This document shows, piece by piece, positions 8,581 to 18,313 of a stretch of DNA of 64,000 bases. Source of the stretch: an uncultured Lachnospiraceae bacterium (GTDB lineage Bacteria; Bacillota; Clostridia; Lachnospirales; Lachnospiraceae); assembly GCA_934401915.1 (NCBI GenBank), contig CAKRSV010000002.1, forward strand, positions 1 to 64,000, read 5' to 3'. The notes under the pieces were generated by a model, which was given only the letters and a program-made list of their open reading frames with translations, was not told the DNA's origin and ran no database searches. The translations under genes and the position numbers were made by a program. How positions within the stretch are numbered: the first letter of the stretch is position 1; each line of letters opens with the position of its first letter.

Positions 8581-9354
8581 ATGAAAAAGATTTCTATCAG
8601 CGGAGCAGCGATCAAAAATATTGCGTATGTGACCATGCTTATCGATCATTTTTTTGCAGTTCTGTACTGGGCGGTCACAGAGCGCTTTTTTGTGGGGGCG
8701 GAGCCACAGACTTTGCAGAGCGTGTACCGGGCGGGAAGAGCGGTTGGAAGGGTGTCCTTCGTGCTGTTTGCTTTTATGATCGCAGAGGGCTTTGTTTATA
8801 CGAGAAACCGTGCAAGATACTGTATGCTCATGGCTGTCTTTGCGGTGCTGTCGGAGGTGCCGTTTGACCTTGCGTTTTCGAATGTGTGGTTCGATCCCAA
8901 AAGTCAGAATATTTATTTTACGCTGTTTCTTGGCGTGGCGGCACTGTATCTTATGGAGCGGTGGAAAGACAGAAGACTTTTGCAGACCGCGGTGCCGATC
9001 CTGGCGTGCGTGTTTGCGGCGCTGCTGCGGACCGATTATATGTTTATGGGCGTGCTGCTGATCCTGGTGTTTTATTATACCAGAGGAAAATTTGGATGGC
9101 AGGTGCTTGCCGGAAGTGTGGTGCTGTATGCCGGGATCGTGGCAGTCTATACGGTGCGGTATTTTGGCCAGGGCTACACGATGGCGTCCTATGCAAAATC
9201 GGGGCTGCGTGAGATGTACGGCCTTTTTGCCTTCGTGTTTCTCAGCCTGTATCACGGGGAGAAGGGAAAAAGGATGCCTAAGTGGCTTGCCTACGGCTTT
9301 TATCCGGCGCATCTGCTGCTTCTGTATGGGGTGAAGCTGCTGCTCGCGGCGTGA
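8581..9354 (+). CDS. TraX-like integral membrane protein (acyltransferase-like)
   Basis: A 257-residue polytopic protein with about 7-8 hydrophobic segments. IKNIAYVTMLIDHFFAVLY at residues 10-28 and the EVPFDLAFS segment are typical of the TraX family (named for F-pilin acetylation, broadly a membrane acyltransferase-related family found in many Firmicutes with no pilin). The ATG at 8581 follows GGGGAAG, 7 bases after the AraC stop, so it may be co-transcribed with that gene. The modified substrate is unknown. Confidence 0.75.
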   Translation: MKKISISGAAIKNIAYVTMLIDHFFAVLYWAVTERFFVGAEPQTLQSVYRAGRAVGRVSFVLFAFMIAEGFVYTRNRARYCMLMAVFAVLSEVPFDLAFSNVWFDPKSQNIYFTLFLGVAALYLMERWKDRRLLQTAVPILACVFAALLRTDYMFMGVLLILVFYYTRGKFGWQVLAGSVVLYAGIVAVYTVRYFGQGYTMASYAKSGLREMYGLFAFVFLSLYHGEKGKRMPKWLAYGFYPAHLLLLYGVKLLLAA

Positions 9355-9418
9355 GGCAGAGAAGACTGCGGAACATGAGCAGCCGATAGCGTGGGACAGG
9401 CTGGATTTAGGAGGAAAA

Positions 9419-9886
9419 ATGAGCTTTTGGCAAACGGTTGGAGAAAGGATCCGGAAAGACGTCAGAACCTATGGCGCGGCAATATTGCTGGCGGCGGTGC
9501 TGCTACTGGTATGCAGAATCCTTGGAAAGACGACCTGCCCGTCGGTGGTTGTGCTGGGAATGCCCTGTCCCGGATGCGGGATGACGAGGGCGGCTCTGTG
9601 CCTGCTGACGGGAAGGCTGGGGATGGCATGGCAGATGAATCCGGCTGTCTTTCCGCTGGCGGCATGGCTGCTTTTCTTTCTGGTGGAGCGATATGCGTTT
9701 GGAAAAACCGGAAAAGGAGTGAAAGCAGGGATTGTCATGGTGCTGCTTTTCATGGTATTTTGTTATATAGTGCGGATGTGGCGTTATTTTCCGGAGAGAG
9801 AACCTTATGTCTACCGTCCGGATAATCTGCTGCAGAGACTGCTTGGCAGGGCGCATCCCTACTATTATCTGTTTCAGGGCAAATAG
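9419..9886 (+). CDS. DUF2752 membrane protein
   Basis: A 155-residue protein with about three hydrophobic segments. The hallmark CPGCGMTRA motif is at residues 50-58 (C50, C53, R57). A TAGGAGG ribosome-binding site sits 5 bases before the ATG. The biochemical role of DUF2752 is unknown. Next downstream is a Gly/Tyr-rich small membrane protein; small TM2/CD225-like proteins are often found beside DUF2752, so the two may work together at the membrane. Confidence 0.8.
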   Translation: MSFWQTVGERIRKDVRTYGAAILLAAVLLLVCRILGKTTCPSVVVLGMPCPGCGMTRAALCLLTGRLGMAWQMNPAVFPLAAWLLFFLVERYAFGKTGKGVKAGIVMVLLFMVFCYIVRMWRYFPEREPYVYRPDNLLQRLLGRAHPYYYLFQGK

Positions 9887-9926
9887 CTTTTTATTATGGA
9901 AGAAATACAGAACACAGGAAAAGAGG

Positions 9927-10430
9927 ATGGAGATGGACGAGAATTTCAACAACGACACAAACAGAAGAATGGAAGGCGGCTATCAGAACAGTGCAGAGCC
10001 GGGAACAATGAACCAGACAGCGTATCCATATGAAGCAAATAACGGCCCTTATTCGGGAAACGCGGGTCAGGATAATCAGTATTACGGCGGCATGAATCAG
10101 GGTGGATTCCAGGGGTATCCGGGTTACCAGAATGGTTACCCGGGTTACCAGAACGGTTACCCGGGGTATTATCAGATGGGAGCGCCGGAGGGCTATGAAG
10201 AACCGGTCACAGTCGGCGAGTGGATCATCACGATGCTGCTTTGGATGGTGCCCTGCGTGAACATCATTCTGATGTTTGTCTGGGCATTCAGCAAGACGGA
10301 GAAGAAGAGCAAGTCGAATTTCTGTAAGGCACAGCTTATTATGATGGGGATCGTGCTTGGAATCTATCTGCTGATCGCATTTCTGGTGATCGTCATGGGA
10401 GTAGGGATCGGGAGCAGTCTCCTGCGCTGA
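9927..10430 (+). CDS. Gly/Tyr/Asn-rich N-terminus plus two-helix membrane protein (CD225/TM2-like)
   Basis: About 167 residues. The first 90 are hydrophilic and rich in Gly, Tyr, Asn and Gln, with a short repeat GYQNGYPGYQNGYPGYY mirrored in the DNA by 21-bp near-identical units around 10122-10170. Two hydrophobic helices follow (WIITMLLWMVPCVNIILMFV and LIMMGIVLGIYLLIAFLVIV) with a basic loop EKKSKSN between them. The start at 9927 is chosen by AGGAAAAGAGG upstream; 9933 is an alternative. The architecture resembles small membrane proteins near DUF2752 genes; function is unknown. Confidence 0.65.
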   Translation: MEMDENFNNDTNRRMEGGYQNSAEPGTMNQTAYPYEANNGPYSGNAGQDNQYYGGMNQGGFQGYPGYQNGYPGYQNGYPGYYQMGAPEGYEEPVTVGEWIITMLLWMVPCVNIILMFVWAFSKTEKKSKSNFCKAQLIMMGIVLGIYLLIAFLVIVMGVGIGSSLLR

Positions 10431-10448
10431 TCCGTCGGGAATCAGCGC
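10424..10448. terminator. Hairpin at the convergent gene junction
   Basis: GCGCTGAT (10424-10431) and ATCAGCGC (10441-10448) form a perfect 8-bp inverted repeat with a 9-base loop. It spans the stop codons of the two convergent genes. There is no T run on either side, so it is at best a weak bidirectional terminator or RNA 3'-end stabiliser. Confidence 0.4.
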
Positions 10449-11302
10449 ACAAAGCGGCCGGAAGCGCCACAGGGGAGAACCAGTCCGTTGCCGCTCACGG
10501 GAAGTCCGATCTCTGAGGCTTCTACGTGGCCTCCGAATCGGGGAACCAGAACGGTATTCATCATGTAGGTGAGAACCGCAGGCTGCAAGCCGGTGGTATA
10601 GGAATTGATCAGGAAAAACAGAGCATCTTTGGACAGAATCTGGGACGCGAGTTCCACGAAGGGAAAGATGCTCTCCTCTATTTTCCAGATCTCGCCCTTA
10701 GGACCTCTTCCGTAGGAAGGAGGATCCATGATAATGCCGTCGTAGGTATTGCCGCGTCGGATCTCCCGTTCCACAAATTTTACACAGTCATCTACCAGCC
10801 AGCGGATCGGTGCATCGCCGAGTCCGGAAGCGGCAGCGTTTTCCTTTGCCCAGGTCACCATTCCCTTGGAGGCGTCAACGTGGGTCACACTGGCTCCTGC
10901 TTTTGCGGCAGCAAGCGTAGCCCCGCCGGTATAGGCGAAGAGGTTCAGAACCTTAACCGGTCTGCCGGCGTTCTTTATAATAGAAGAAAACCAGTCCCAG
11001 TTGACCGCCTGTTCCGGAAAAAGTCCGGTGTGCTTGAAGCTGAAGGGCTTCAGATGAAAGGTGAGCCCCTTATAATGAATACTCCATTCCTGGGGGAGGT
11101 TAAAGAACTCCCATTCCCCGCCGCCCTTGGAGCTTCGGTGGTAATGGCCGTTCATGTGCTTCCAGCGTTTATCTGTTTTGGGCGTGTTCCAGATAACCTG
11201 CGGGTCCGGGCGCACCAGAATATAGTCGCCCCAGCGCTCCAGCTTTTCGCCGGCAGAGGTATCTATTACTTCATAATCTTTCCATTGGTCTGCAATCCAC
11301 AT
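10442..11302 (-). CDS. Class I SAM-dependent RNA methyltransferase, RlmI/RlmK-like
   Basis: A 286-residue methyltransferase. The SAM-binding motif I is NLFAYTGGATLAAAKAG (about residue 125), followed by the acidic strand VTHVDASKGMV and the catalytic-type motif IIMDPPSYGRG (about 205), characteristic of the rRNA cytosine methyltransferase group. The PUA domain of full-length RlmI is absent, so this is a short form. The ATG at 11302 follows GAGGA by 6 bases. Target is likely rRNA, but the exact base is not readable. Confidence 0.82.
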   Translation of the reverse strand: MWIADQWKDYEVIDTSAGEKLERWGDYILVRPDPQVIWNTPKTDKRWKHMNGHYHRSSKGGGEWEFFNLPQEWSIHYKGLTFHLKPFSFKHTGLFPEQAVNWDWFSSIIKNAGRPVKVLNLFAYTGGATLAAAKAGASVTHVDASKGMVTWAKENAAASGLGDAPIRWLVDDCVKFVEREIRRGNTYDGIIMDPPSYGRGPKGEIWKIEESIFPFVELASQILSKDALFFLINSYTTGLQPAVLTYMMNTVLVPRFGGHVEASEIGLPVSGNGLVLPCGASGRFVR

Positions 11303-11437
11303 ACTAATCCTCGTTTCTGATCTCTTACATGTGTTTCTTCTATATATAATACATCCATGAGCATAACACACTTTACCCGTGGAGACAACGCAGAACATTG
11401 TATCTAAAAAAATACAATTTATTTTAAGAAATTTCTA

Positions 11438-11466
11438 TTGCATTTATCAGTAAAGTCATATATACT
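11438..11466 (+). promoter_or_regulatory. Main promoter of the S10-spc-alpha operon
   Basis: TTGCAT at 11438-11443, 17-base spacer, TATACT at 11461-11466, in an AT-rich surround. The expected start is near 11473. No equally good promoter is seen again until 24769. Confidence 0.75.
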
Positions 11467-11557
11467 ATTCATTGCTGTGGCATGATAGCTATGAAGCGTG
11501 AGGTTGCTGCCCATCGTGGCAGGTTTTCCGTGGAGCGAATGTCAAGTTAGGAAACTG

Positions 11558-11674
11558 ACGACAAGTCACTGTACAAGCAAAAATGTCCGGCTCGTCCGGA
11601 AACAACGTGTTGATCGTTCTGTTATGAGAAACTGCAGGACACACACGGGAGAGTGTACAGTCACCGCTTGTCGT
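11558..11674 (+). ncRNA. Structured 5' leader element of rpsJ mRNA
   Basis: Two stacked long-range helices of 8 and 7 bp close a domain of about 117 nt. Inside are TCCGG/CCGGA and CAAC/GTTG hairpins. The 3' end is 40 bases before rpsJ. Leaders that bind a product ribosomal protein are established for many such operons, but the ligand here is inference. Confidence 0.5.
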
Positions 11675-11714
11675 ACTTAGAAGTAAAAAGTGCGAAAAGG
11701 AGGCGACTTTTTTT

Positions 11715-12032
11715 ATGGCAAGTCAAGTAATGAGAATTACACTTAAAGCCTATGATCATCAGTTAGTTGATGCATCTGCAAAAAAAATCATCGAAACAGT
11801 AAAGAAGAACGGATCTCAGGTGAGCGGACCTGTACCGCTTCCGACTAAGAAAGAGGTAGTTACGATTCTTAGAGCGGTTCACAAGTACAAGGATTCCAGA
11901 GAGCAGTTCGAGCAGAGAACCCATAAGAGACTCATCGACATCATTGCTCCGACACCGAAGACGGTAGACGCTTTACAGAGATTAGAGATGCCTGCAGGTG
12001 TTTATATCGACATCAAGATGAAAAACAAATAA
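11715..12032 (+). CDS. rpsJ: 30S ribosomal protein S10
   Basis: 105 residues, usual length. It binds 16S rRNA in the 30S head and also acts as NusE in antitermination. The sequence shows [19 protein letters not shown] at the N-terminus and the [13 protein letters not shown] loop that contacts RNA. First gene of the S10 operon; GGAGG lies 11 bases before the ATG, followed by a T-rich spacer. Confidence 0.98.
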   Translation: MASQVMRITLKAYDHQLVDASAKKIIETVKKNGSQVSGPVPLPTKKEVVTILRAVHKYKDSREQFEQRTHKRLIDIIAPTPKTVDALQRLEMPAGVYIDIKMKNK

Positions 12033-12092
12033 GACCCCTACTAGTATGATTCCGTAAGGGAATCCGCTGTAGAATAACAGGAGGTAAAGGAA

Positions 12093-12779
12093 ATGAAGAA
12101 AGCTATCTTAGCAACAAAAGTCGGAATGACTCAAATCTTCAACGAAGACGGCACACTGACACCGGTTACCGTACTTCAGGCTGGCCCTTGTGCAGTAACC
12201 CAGATCAAGACAGTTGAGAACGATGGTTACAGCGCAGTTCAGGTTGGTTTTGTTGACAAGAAGGAAAAGATCGTCAACAAGGACAAAGGTGGTAAGAAGG
12301 AAGTAATCCACAGACACGGCGTAAACAAAGCCCAGAAGGGTCACTTTGACAAGGCCGGCGTTTCCTGCAAGAGATTCGTAAGAGAGCTCAAGCTTGAGAA
12401 TGCAGAAGAGTACACACTCGGAAGCGAGATCAAGGCTGACATCTTCGAAGCAGGCGACAGAATTGATGCAACTGCGATCTCCAAAGGTAAAGGATTCCAG
12501 GGTGCGATCAAGAGACACGGTCAGCACAGAGGACCTATGGCTCATGGTTCTAAATTCCATCGTCATCAGGGTTCCAACGGCGCATGTTCTTCACCTAGCC
12601 GCGTATTCAAGGGGAAAGGCATGCCGGGACACATGGGTTGTGTCAAAGTTACAGTTCAGAACCTTACCGTTGTAAGAGTAGACGCAGACAAGAATCTGCT
12701 GCTCGTAAAGGGAGCTGTACCGGGACCTAAGAAAGCCTTAGTAACTATCAAAGAGACAACTAAGGTAGATGCGAAATAG
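12093..12779 (+). CDS. rplC: 50S ribosomal protein L3
   Basis: 228 residues; an early assembly protein of the large subunit near the peptidyl transferase centre. It starts with [10 protein letters not shown] and carries the long loop around [20 protein letters not shown] that reaches into the ribosome core. AGGAGG precedes the ATG. It is about 15 residues longer than E. coli L3, mainly in the basic segment near residues 60-80. Confidence 0.98.
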   Translation: MKKAILATKVGMTQIFNEDGTLTPVTVLQAGPCAVTQIKTVENDGYSAVQVGFVDKKEKIVNKDKGGKKEVIHRHGVNKAQKGHFDKAGVSCKRFVRELKLENAEEYTLGSEIKADIFEAGDRIDATAISKGKGFQGAIKRHGQHRGPMAHGSKFHRHQGSNGACSSPSRVFKGKGMPGHMGCVKVTVQNLTVVRVDADKNLLLVKGAVPGPKKALVTIKETTKVDAK

Positions 12780-12815
12780 TGACTTGAGTCACAGATGAAA
12801 GGAGGACCATTTCAG

Positions 12816-13436
12816 ATGGCAAACGTATCTGTTTATAATATGGAAGGTAAAGAAGTCGGCAAGATGGACTTAAACGATGCGGTGTTTGGTGTTGAGATCA
12901 ATGAGCACCTTGTACACATGGCAGTTGTTCAGACACTTGCTAATAAACGTCAGGGAACACAGAAAGCAAAGACACGTTCCGAAGTTTCCGGTGGTGGTAG
13001 AAAGCCTTGGAGACAGAAGGGAACAGGTCATGCAAGACAGGGTTCCATCAGAGCTCCTCAGTGGAAGGGTGGCGGAGTTGTATTCGCACCGGTTCCGAGA
13101 GATTATTCTTTCAAACTCAACAAGAAAGAGAAGAGAGCAGCTCTTAAGTCTGTTCTGACAAGCAGAGTACAGGAAAACAAGCTGATCGTTCTGGATGAAC
13201 TGAAGCTTGACGAGATCAAGACAAAGAACTTCAAACAGATCATGGACAACCTGAAAGTAGAGAAGGCTATGGTAGTTCTTGGAGCACAGGATGCAAACGT
13301 AATTGCTTCCGCTAAGAATCTTCCGACGATCTCTACCGCAGTAGCAGAGAATATCAATGTATACGATATCTTAAAGGGTGACACCTTAGTGCTCACCAAG
13401 GATGCCGTAACCAAGATCGAGGAGGTGTATGCGTAA
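12816..13436 (+). CDS. rplD: 50S ribosomal protein L4
   Basis: 206 residues, usual length. It lines the nascent peptide exit tunnel; the tunnel loop is the basic Gly-rich stretch [26 protein letters not shown] about 10 bases upstream fixes the start at 12816; an in-frame ATG at 12795 would overlap that site. The stop codon shares one base with the rplW start, so translation is coupled. In E. coli L4 represses this operon; whether it acts on the rpsJ leader here is unknown. Confidence 0.98.
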   Translation: MANVSVYNMEGKEVGKMDLNDAVFGVEINEHLVHMAVVQTLANKRQGTQKAKTRSEVSGGGRKPWRQKGTGHARQGSIRAPQWKGGGVVFAPVPRDYSFKLNKKEKRAALKSVLTSRVQENKLIVLDELKLDEIKTKNFKQIMDNLKVEKAMVVLGAQDANVIASAKNLPTISTAVAENINVYDILKGDTLVLTKDAVTKIEEVYA

Positions 13437-13735
13437 TGGCAGCAATTCAGTATTATGATGTAATCCTCAAACCGGTAGTAACAGAGAAGAGCATGGCTGG
13501 CATGGGCGAGAAGAAATATACTTTCTTAGTTCATCCGGAAGCAAACAAGACACAGATCAAGGAAGCTGTTGAGAAGATGTTCGAAGGAACCAAGGTTGCA
13601 AAGGTCAACACCATGAACCTTGACGGCAAGACAAAGAGACGTGGAATGGTATACGGCAAGACTGCTAAGACCAAGAAAGCGATCGTACAGCTTACCGAGG
13701 ACAGCAAGGACATCGAGATCTTCGCAGGACTCTAA
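13436..13735 (+). CDS. rplW: 50S ribosomal protein L23
   Basis: 99 residues, usual length. It sits at the exit-tunnel rim and docks trigger factor and SRP. The N-terminus [13 protein letters not shown] is diagnostic. It overlaps rplD by one base (TAATG). It is followed by 137 bases with hairpins before rplB. Confidence 0.98.
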   Translation: MAAIQYYDVILKPVVTEKSMAGMGEKKYTFLVHPEANKTQIKEAVEKMFEGTKVAKVNTMNLDGKTKRRGMVYGKTAKTKKAIVQLTEDSKDIEIFAGL

Positions 13736-13744
13736 AATAAAAAG

Positions 13745-13818
13745 AGTTCTTCAGAAAAATCACAGCATTGCTGAGAAGAATGAAGGTTGAGAGATGTATG
13801 CCTGGGACGAAGTCCCAA
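13745..13818 (+). ncRNA. Intercistronic hairpins between rplW and rplB
   Basis: TTCTTC/GAAGAA arms enclose a CAGC-ATT-GCTG hairpin, and a second compact stem TGGGAC-GAA-GTCCCA lies near 13803-13817. There is no T run, so these are not terminators; they may be processing or regulatory sites in the polycistronic RNA. Confidence 0.45.
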
Positions 13819-13872
13819 GTGACAATATACGCATAACAAGCGTGATAATAAATAAGAAAAGGAGATACAATC

Positions 13873-14715
13873 ATGGGAATTAAGACATATAACCCATATA
13901 CACCTTCCAGACGTAACATGACTGGTTCTGATTTCTCCGAGATCACAAAGAGCACTCCTGAAAAGGCACTTTGTACTTCTCTGAAGAAGAACGCCGGACG
14001 TAACAACCAGGGTAAGATCACAGTCAGACATCACGGCGGCGGAAGCAGAAGATTATACAGAAATGTAGATTTCAAGAGAAATAAAGATGGCATCGCAGCA
14101 ACAGTTATCGGTATCGAGTACGATCCGAACAGAACAGCAAACATCGCGCTGATCTGCTACGAGGATGGACAGAAGTCCTACATCCTTGCACCGGAAGGCC
14201 TTACAGACGGCATGAAGGTAATGAACGGACCGGAAGCAGAAGTAAGAGTTGGTAACTGCTTACCGTTATCGGAGATCCCGGTAGGTACGATGATCCACAA
14301 TATCGAGTTATATCCCGGCAAGGGCGGACAGATGGTTCGTTCCGCAGGTAACAGCGCACAGCTGATGGCTAAGGAAGGCAAGTATGCAACACTTAGATTA
14401 CCTTCCGGCGAAATGAGAATGGTGCCGATCGTATGTAGAGCAACGGTTGGAGTTGTCGGCAACGTAGACCACAACCTTGTAAAGATCGGTAAGGCAGGCC
14501 GTAAGCGCCACATGGGCGTTCGTCCTACAGTTCGCGGTTCCGTTATGAACCCTAACGACCATCCGCACGGTGGTGGTGAAGGTAGAGCACCGATCGGTCG
14601 TCCCGGCCCGTGCACACCTTGGGGTAAACCGGCACTCGGACTTAAGACCCGTAAGAAGAAAAAGGCTTCTAATAAGCTGATTGTAAGAAGAAGAGACGGT
14701 AGAGCAATCAAATAG
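13873..14715 (+). CDS. rplB: 50S ribosomal protein L2
   Basis: 280 residues, usual length. Needed for subunit association and the peptidyl transferase centre. The conserved C-terminal loop [14 protein letters not shown] is intact, including the histidine-containing [10 protein letters not shown] stretch. The ribosome-binding site AAAAGGAG is 8 bases upstream. Confidence 0.98.
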   Translation: MGIKTYNPYTPSRRNMTGSDFSEITKSTPEKALCTSLKKNAGRNNQGKITVRHHGGGSRRLYRNVDFKRNKDGIAATVIGIEYDPNRTANIALICYEDGQKSYILAPEGLTDGMKVMNGPEAEVRVGNCLPLSEIPVGTMIHNIELYPGKGGQMVRSAGNSAQLMAKEGKYATLRLPSGEMRMVPIVCRATVGVVGNVDHNLVKIGKAGRKRHMGVRPTVRGSVMNPNDHPHGGGEGRAPIGRPGPCTPWGKPALGLKTRKKKKASNKLIVRRRDGRAIK

Positions 14716-14733
14716 TTAATAGGAGGAACGATC

Positions 14734-15015
14734 ATGGCTAGATCACTGAAAAAAGGACCATTTGCAGATGCGAGCTTACTGAAAAAAGTAGACGCTATGA
14801 ATGCAGCAGGACAGAAACAGGTTATTAAGACCTGGTCTCGCCGTTCTACGATTTTCCCTTCCTTCGTTGGACACACAATCGCTGTTCATGACGGAAGAAA
14901 GCACGTACCGGTATATGTTACAGAAGATATGGTTGGACACAAGCTCGGCGAGTTCGTTGCAACCAGAACCTATAGAGGACATGACAAGGACGAGAAAAAG
15001 TCCAAAGTTCGCTAA
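14734..15015 (+). CDS. rpsS: 30S ribosomal protein S19
   Basis: 93 residues. Starts with [11 protein letters not shown] and carries [20 protein letters not shown], the conserved 30S-head segment that binds 16S rRNA with S13. AGGAGG is 8 bases upstream of the ATG; the gene lies 18 bases after rplB. Confidence 0.98.
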   Translation: MARSLKKGPFADASLLKKVDAMNAAGQKQVIKTWSRRSTIFPSFVGHTIAVHDGRKHVPVYVTEDMVGHKLGEFVATRTYRGHDKDEKKSKVR

Positions 15016-15038
15016 TTTTGAAAGGAGGTTTTTAGGCA

Positions 15039-15425
15039 ATGGCTAAAGGACATAGATCCCAGATAAAAAGAGAAAGAAATGCGAACAAAGATACCAGACC
15101 TTCAGCTAAGTTATCTTACGCAAGAGTGTCTGTACAGAAAGCTTGTTTCGTATTAGATGCCATCAGAGGAAAGGACGTAGCAACAGCGCTTGCTGTCCTG
15201 GAGTACAATCCCAGATATGCATCCAGCATTATCAAGAAGTTGCTGGAATCTGCGATCGCTAATGCAGAGAACAACAACGGCATGAATCCGGAAAACCTTT
15301 ATGTTGCAGAGTGTTATGCAAACAAAGGACCGATCATGAAGAGAGTAAGACCGAGAGCACAGGGTAGAGCTTATAGAATCGAAAAGAGAATGAGCCATAT
15401 CACGATCGTTCTTGATGAAAGATAG
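15039..15425 (+). CDS. rplV: 50S ribosomal protein L22
   Basis: 128 residues. Its beta-hairpin tip (around NKGPIMKRVRPRAQGRAYRI) lines the exit tunnel where macrolides bind; no insertion or deletion typical of macrolide-resistance alleles is obvious. AAAGGAGG is upstream. It follows rpsS by 23 bases. Confidence 0.98.
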   Translation: MAKGHRSQIKRERNANKDTRPSAKLSYARVSVQKACFVLDAIRGKDVATALAVLEYNPRYASSIIKKLLESAIANAENNNGMNPENLYVAECYANKGPIMKRVRPRAQGRAYRIEKRMSHITIVLDER

Positions 15426-15449
15426 GATCATATTAGGAAGGAGAACAAC

Positions 15450-16106
15450 ATGGGACAGAAAGTTAATCCACACGGCCTCAGAGTCGGTGTTATTAAAGAT
15501 TGGGATTCCAAATGGTATGCTGATGCAGAGTTTTCTGATTTCTTAGTAGAAGACTATAACATCAGAAAATACTTAAAGAAGAAATTATACAGTGCCGGTA
15601 TCTCTAAGATCGAGATCGAGAGAGCTTCCGACAGAGTAAAGGTTATCATCTACACTGCAAAACCGGGTGTTGTCATCGGTAAGGGCGGCGCAGAGATCGA
15701 GGTAACCAAGAAAGAGCTTTCCAAGCTCACCAATAAGAAGGTTCTTGTTGACATTAAGGAGATCAAGAGACCTGACAGAGATGCACAGCTTGTTGCAGAG
15801 AACATTGCACAGCAGCTTGAGAACCGTGTATCCTTCAGACGTGCTATGAAGTCCTGCATGGGAAGAACCATGAAGGCTGGCGCACAGGGTATCAAGACTT
15901 CCGTTTCCGGACGTCTCGGCGGTGCAGATATGGCTCGTACAGAGTTCTACAGCGAGGGAACAATTCCGCTTCAGACACTGAGAGCAGATATTGAGTATGG
16001 TTTCGCAGAAGCAGACACAACTTATGGTAAAGTTGGTGTTAAGGTATGGATTTACAAGGGCGAGGTACTTCCTACAAAATCTAACAAGGAAGGGAGCGAT
16101 AAATAA
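15450..16106 (+). CDS. rpsC: 30S ribosomal protein S3
   Basis: 218 residues with an N-terminal KH domain ([13 protein letters not shown], residues about 70-83) and a C-terminal domain at the mRNA entry. AAGGAG is upstream. The stop overlaps the rplP start by one base (TAATG). Confidence 0.98.
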   Translation: MGQKVNPHGLRVGVIKDWDSKWYADAEFSDFLVEDYNIRKYLKKKLYSAGISKIEIERASDRVKVIIYTAKPGVVIGKGGAEIEVTKKELSKLTNKKVLVDIKEIKRPDRDAQLVAENIAQQLENRVSFRRAMKSCMGRTMKAGAQGIKTSVSGRLGGADMARTEFYSEGTIPLQTLRADIEYGFAEADTTYGKVGVKVWIYKGEVLPTKSNKEGSDK

Positions 16107-16543
16107 TGTTAATGCCAAAAAGAGTGAAACGTCGTAAACAGTTCCGTGGTTCTATGGCTGGTAAGGCAAGCCGTGGCAATACGATCACATACGGTGAATA
16201 TGGTATTGTAGCATTAGAGCCGTGTTGGATCAAGTCCAATCAGATCGAGGCAGCCCGTATCGCCATGACACGTTACATCAAGCGTGGTGGTAAGGTCTGG
16301 ATCAAGATTTTCCCGGATAAGCCGGTAACGGTTAAGCCGTTAGGAACACGTATGGGATCTGGTAAAGGTGCCGTGGACTGCTGGGTTGCAGTAGTAAAAC
16401 CGGGCCGCGTAATGTTCGAGATCTCAGGAGTAGATGAGGAAGTGGCAAAAGAGGCGTTACGTCTTGCGACACATAAGCTTCCATGTAAATGTAAAGTCGT
16501 TTCTAAAGCAGACTTGGAAGGCGGTGTATCAAATGAAAACTAA
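16106..16543 (+). CDS. rplP: 50S ribosomal protein L16
   Basis: 145 residues, usual length. [15 protein letters not shown] is the typical N-terminus and [20 protein letters not shown] the conserved loop near the A-site tRNA elbow and the avilamycin region. Starts one base inside rpsC and overlaps rpmC by 11 bases. Confidence 0.98.
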   Translation: MLMPKRVKRRKQFRGSMAGKASRGNTITYGEYGIVALEPCWIKSNQIEAARIAMTRYIKRGGKVWIKIFPDKPVTVKPLGTRMGSGKGAVDCWVAVVKPGRVMFEISGVDEEVAKEALRLATHKLPCKCKVVSKADLEGGVSNEN

Positions 16544-16742
16544 TAAGTATGTAGAAGATTTAAAGAAAAAATCAGATGCAGAATTAGCACAGGAATTAAC
16601 AGATGCTAAGAAAGAACTTTTCAATTTGAGATTCCAGAACGCAACAAATCAGTTAGACAATACTGCAAGAATTAAAGATGTTAGAAGAAACATTGCAAGA
16701 ATTCAGACCGTTATCACGGAAAAAGCAAAAGCAGCGAACTAA
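16533..16742 (+). CDS. rpmC: 50S ribosomal protein L29
   Basis: 69 residues, two-helix protein at the exit tunnel rim. The start at 16533 overlaps the last 11 bases of rplP (ATGAAAACTAA). Ends in the conserved [11 protein letters not shown] helix. Confidence 0.96.
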   Translation: MKTNKYVEDLKKKSDAELAQELTDAKKELFNLRFQNATNQLDNTARIKDVRRNIARIQTVITEKAKAAN

Positions 16743-16770
16743 TAGTATTGTTTAAGGAAGGAGAGCAATC

Positions 16771-17025
16771 GTGGAAAGAAATTTGAGAAAAACACGTACT
16801 GGTAAGGTTATCAGTGACAAGATGGATAAGACAATTGTTGTTGCTATTCAGGACAACGTAAAGCATCCTCTTTACAAGAAGATCGTAAAGAGAACCTATA
16901 AGCTGAAAGCACACGATGAGAACAATGAGTGTAATATCGGCGATACCGTAAAAGTAATGGAAACAAGACCCTTATCTAAGGATAAAAGATGGAGACTTGT
17001 AGAGATCGTTGAGAAAGCAAAATAA
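16771..17025 (+). CDS. rpsQ: 30S ribosomal protein S17
   Basis: 84 residues with the OB-fold pattern [17 protein letters not shown]. It starts with GTG, supported by AAGGAAGGAG 7-10 bases upstream and by the conserved N-terminus [10 protein letters not shown]. Confidence 0.97.
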   Translation: MERNLRKTRTGKVISDKMDKTIVVAIQDNVKHPLYKKIVKRTYKLKAHDENNECNIGDTVKVMETRPLSKDKRWRLVEIVEKAK

Positions 17026-17040
17026 AAGGAGAAAAATAGC

Positions 17041-17409
17041 ATGATTCAACAGGAAAGCAGACTTAAGGTCGCTGATAATACTGGTGCTAAAGAACTTTTA
17101 TGTATCAGAGTTATGGGCGGATCTACAAGAAGATATGCACGTATTGGTGATGTTATCGTTGCTTCGGTCAAAGATGCAACACCAGGCGGCGTTGTAAAAA
17201 AAGGCGATGTTGTTAAGGCTGTCGTTGTTCGCAGCGTAAAAGGTGCTCGCCGTAAAGACGGTTCTTATATCAAATTTGACGAAAATGCTGCTGTTATCAT
17301 CAAAGATGACAAGACTCCGAGAGGAACACGTATCTTTGGACCAGTAGCAAGAGAGCTTCGTGATAAACAGTTTATGAAAATTGTTTCACTGGCTCCGGAA
17401 GTATTATAG
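17041..17409 (+). CDS. rplN: 50S ribosomal protein L14
   Basis: 122 residues, exactly the usual length. [20 protein letters not shown] is the diagnostic N-terminus. Located 15 bases after rpsQ with AAAAGGAG upstream. Confidence 0.98.
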   Translation: MIQQESRLKVADNTGAKELLCIRVMGGSTRRYARIGDVIVASVKDATPGGVVKKGDVVKAVVVRSVKGARRKDGSYIKFDENAAVIIKDDKTPRGTRIFGPVARELRDKQFMKIVSLAPEVL

Positions 17410-17420
17410 GAGGTGCCGGT

Positions 17421-17732
17421 ATGTCAACATTCAAGATTAAAAAGGGTGATACAGTTAAGGTGATCGCCGGTAAAGATAAGGACAAAGAAGGCAAGGTTGT
17501 TTCCGTTGACAAGAAGAACAACAAAGTTGTTGTTGAGGGTGTCGGAGTGGTTACCAAGCATGAGAAGCCTTCAGCAGCTAACCAGAACGGCGGCATTGTC
17601 CAGAAGGAAGCTCCTATCGATGCTTCTAACGTTATGTATGTTCATAAGGGAAAAGCAACCCGCGTCGGCTTCAAGGTAGAGAATGGCAAGAAAGTCCGTT
17701 TTGCAAAATCCACCGGTGATGTAATCGACTAA
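17421..17732 (+). CDS. rplX: 50S ribosomal protein L24
   Basis: 103 residues with an N-terminal KOW motif ([19 protein letters not shown], residues about 8-26). Assembly initiator for the large subunit. AGGAGG is upstream; 11 bases after rplN. Confidence 0.98.
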   Translation: MSTFKIKKGDTVKVIAGKDKDKEGKVVSVDKKNNKVVVEGVGVVTKHEKPSAANQNGGIVQKEAPIDASNVMYVHKGKATRVGFKVENGKKVRFAKSTGDVID

Positions 17733-17756
17733 TACTAAGAAAGGAGGTCTAAAACG

Positions 17757-18299
17757 TTGAGTAGTAGACTTAAAGAAATGTATAAAAACGAGATCGTAGA
17801 CGCTATGATCAAAAAGTTTGGATATAAAAATATTATGGAAGTTCCGAAGCTTGACAAGATCGTCATCAATATGGGTGTCGGCGAGGCGAAGGAAAATGCC
17901 AAGGTTTTGGAGACTGCTGTTGGTGATATGGAAACGATCACAGGACAGAAGGCAGTTCTGACAAAGGCTAAGAATTCCATCGCTAACTTCAAGATCAGAG
18001 AAGGTCAGGCAATCGGCTGCAAGACAACACTTCGTGGCGATAAGATGTATGAGTTTCTTGATCGTCTGGTAAACCTTGCACTTCCCCGAGTTCGTGACTT
18101 CAGAGGTGTAAACCCGAACTCCTTCGACGGAAGAGGAAACTATGCACTTGGTATCAAAGAGCAGCTCATCTTCCCGGAGATCGAGTACGATAAGATCGAC
18201 AAGGTAAGAGGTATGGATATCATTTTCGTTACCACAGCCAAGACAGACGAGGAAGCTCGTGAGCTGTTAAGACTGTTTAACATGCCGTTCGCTAAATAG
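17757..18299 (+). CDS. rplE: 50S ribosomal protein L5
   Basis: 180 residues, usual length; binds 5S rRNA. The start is TTG, supported by AAAGGAGG about 9 bases upstream and by [12 protein letters not shown] matching L5 N-termini. The conserved [20 protein letters not shown] segment is intact. TTG here and GTG in rpsQ and rpoA are the non-ATG starts in this block. Confidence 0.97.
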   Translation: MSSRLKEMYKNEIVDAMIKKFGYKNIMEVPKLDKIVINMGVGEAKENAKVLETAVGDMETITGQKAVLTKAKNSIANFKIREGQAIGCKTTLRGDKMYEFLDRLVNLALPRVRDFRGVNPNSFDGRGNYALGIKEQLIFPEIEYDKIDKVRGMDIIFVTTAKTDEEARELLRLFNMPFAK

Positions 18300-18313
18300 A
18301 AGGAGGTAAATTC

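Larger units (their letters stand above)
11303..11714 (+). other. 412-base intergenic region: promoter and structured leader of the S10 operon
   Basis: No coding frame is supported. After a sigma-A promoter at 11438-11466, the transcript has a leader of about 240 nt before rpsJ. It contains CTGCC/GGCAG at 11507-11522 and a long-range helix, ACGACAAG (11558-11565) with CTTGTCGT (11667-11674) and ACTGTAC (11568-11574) with GTACAGT (11655-11661), enclosing smaller hairpins. This is a plausible autogenous regulation site. Confidence 0.6.

Noticed and set aside
7437..8636. 399-codon minus-strand frame opposite the AraC gene
   Set aside because: It is the antisense shadow of the clear AraC gene and overlaps the exporter start; amino-acid composition is His/Arg/Leu-rich as expected of a shadow.
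10526..11320. 264-codon plus-strand frame over the methyltransferase
   Set aside because: It is antisense to a clear RlmI-type gene with SAM motifs and shows no motif of its own.
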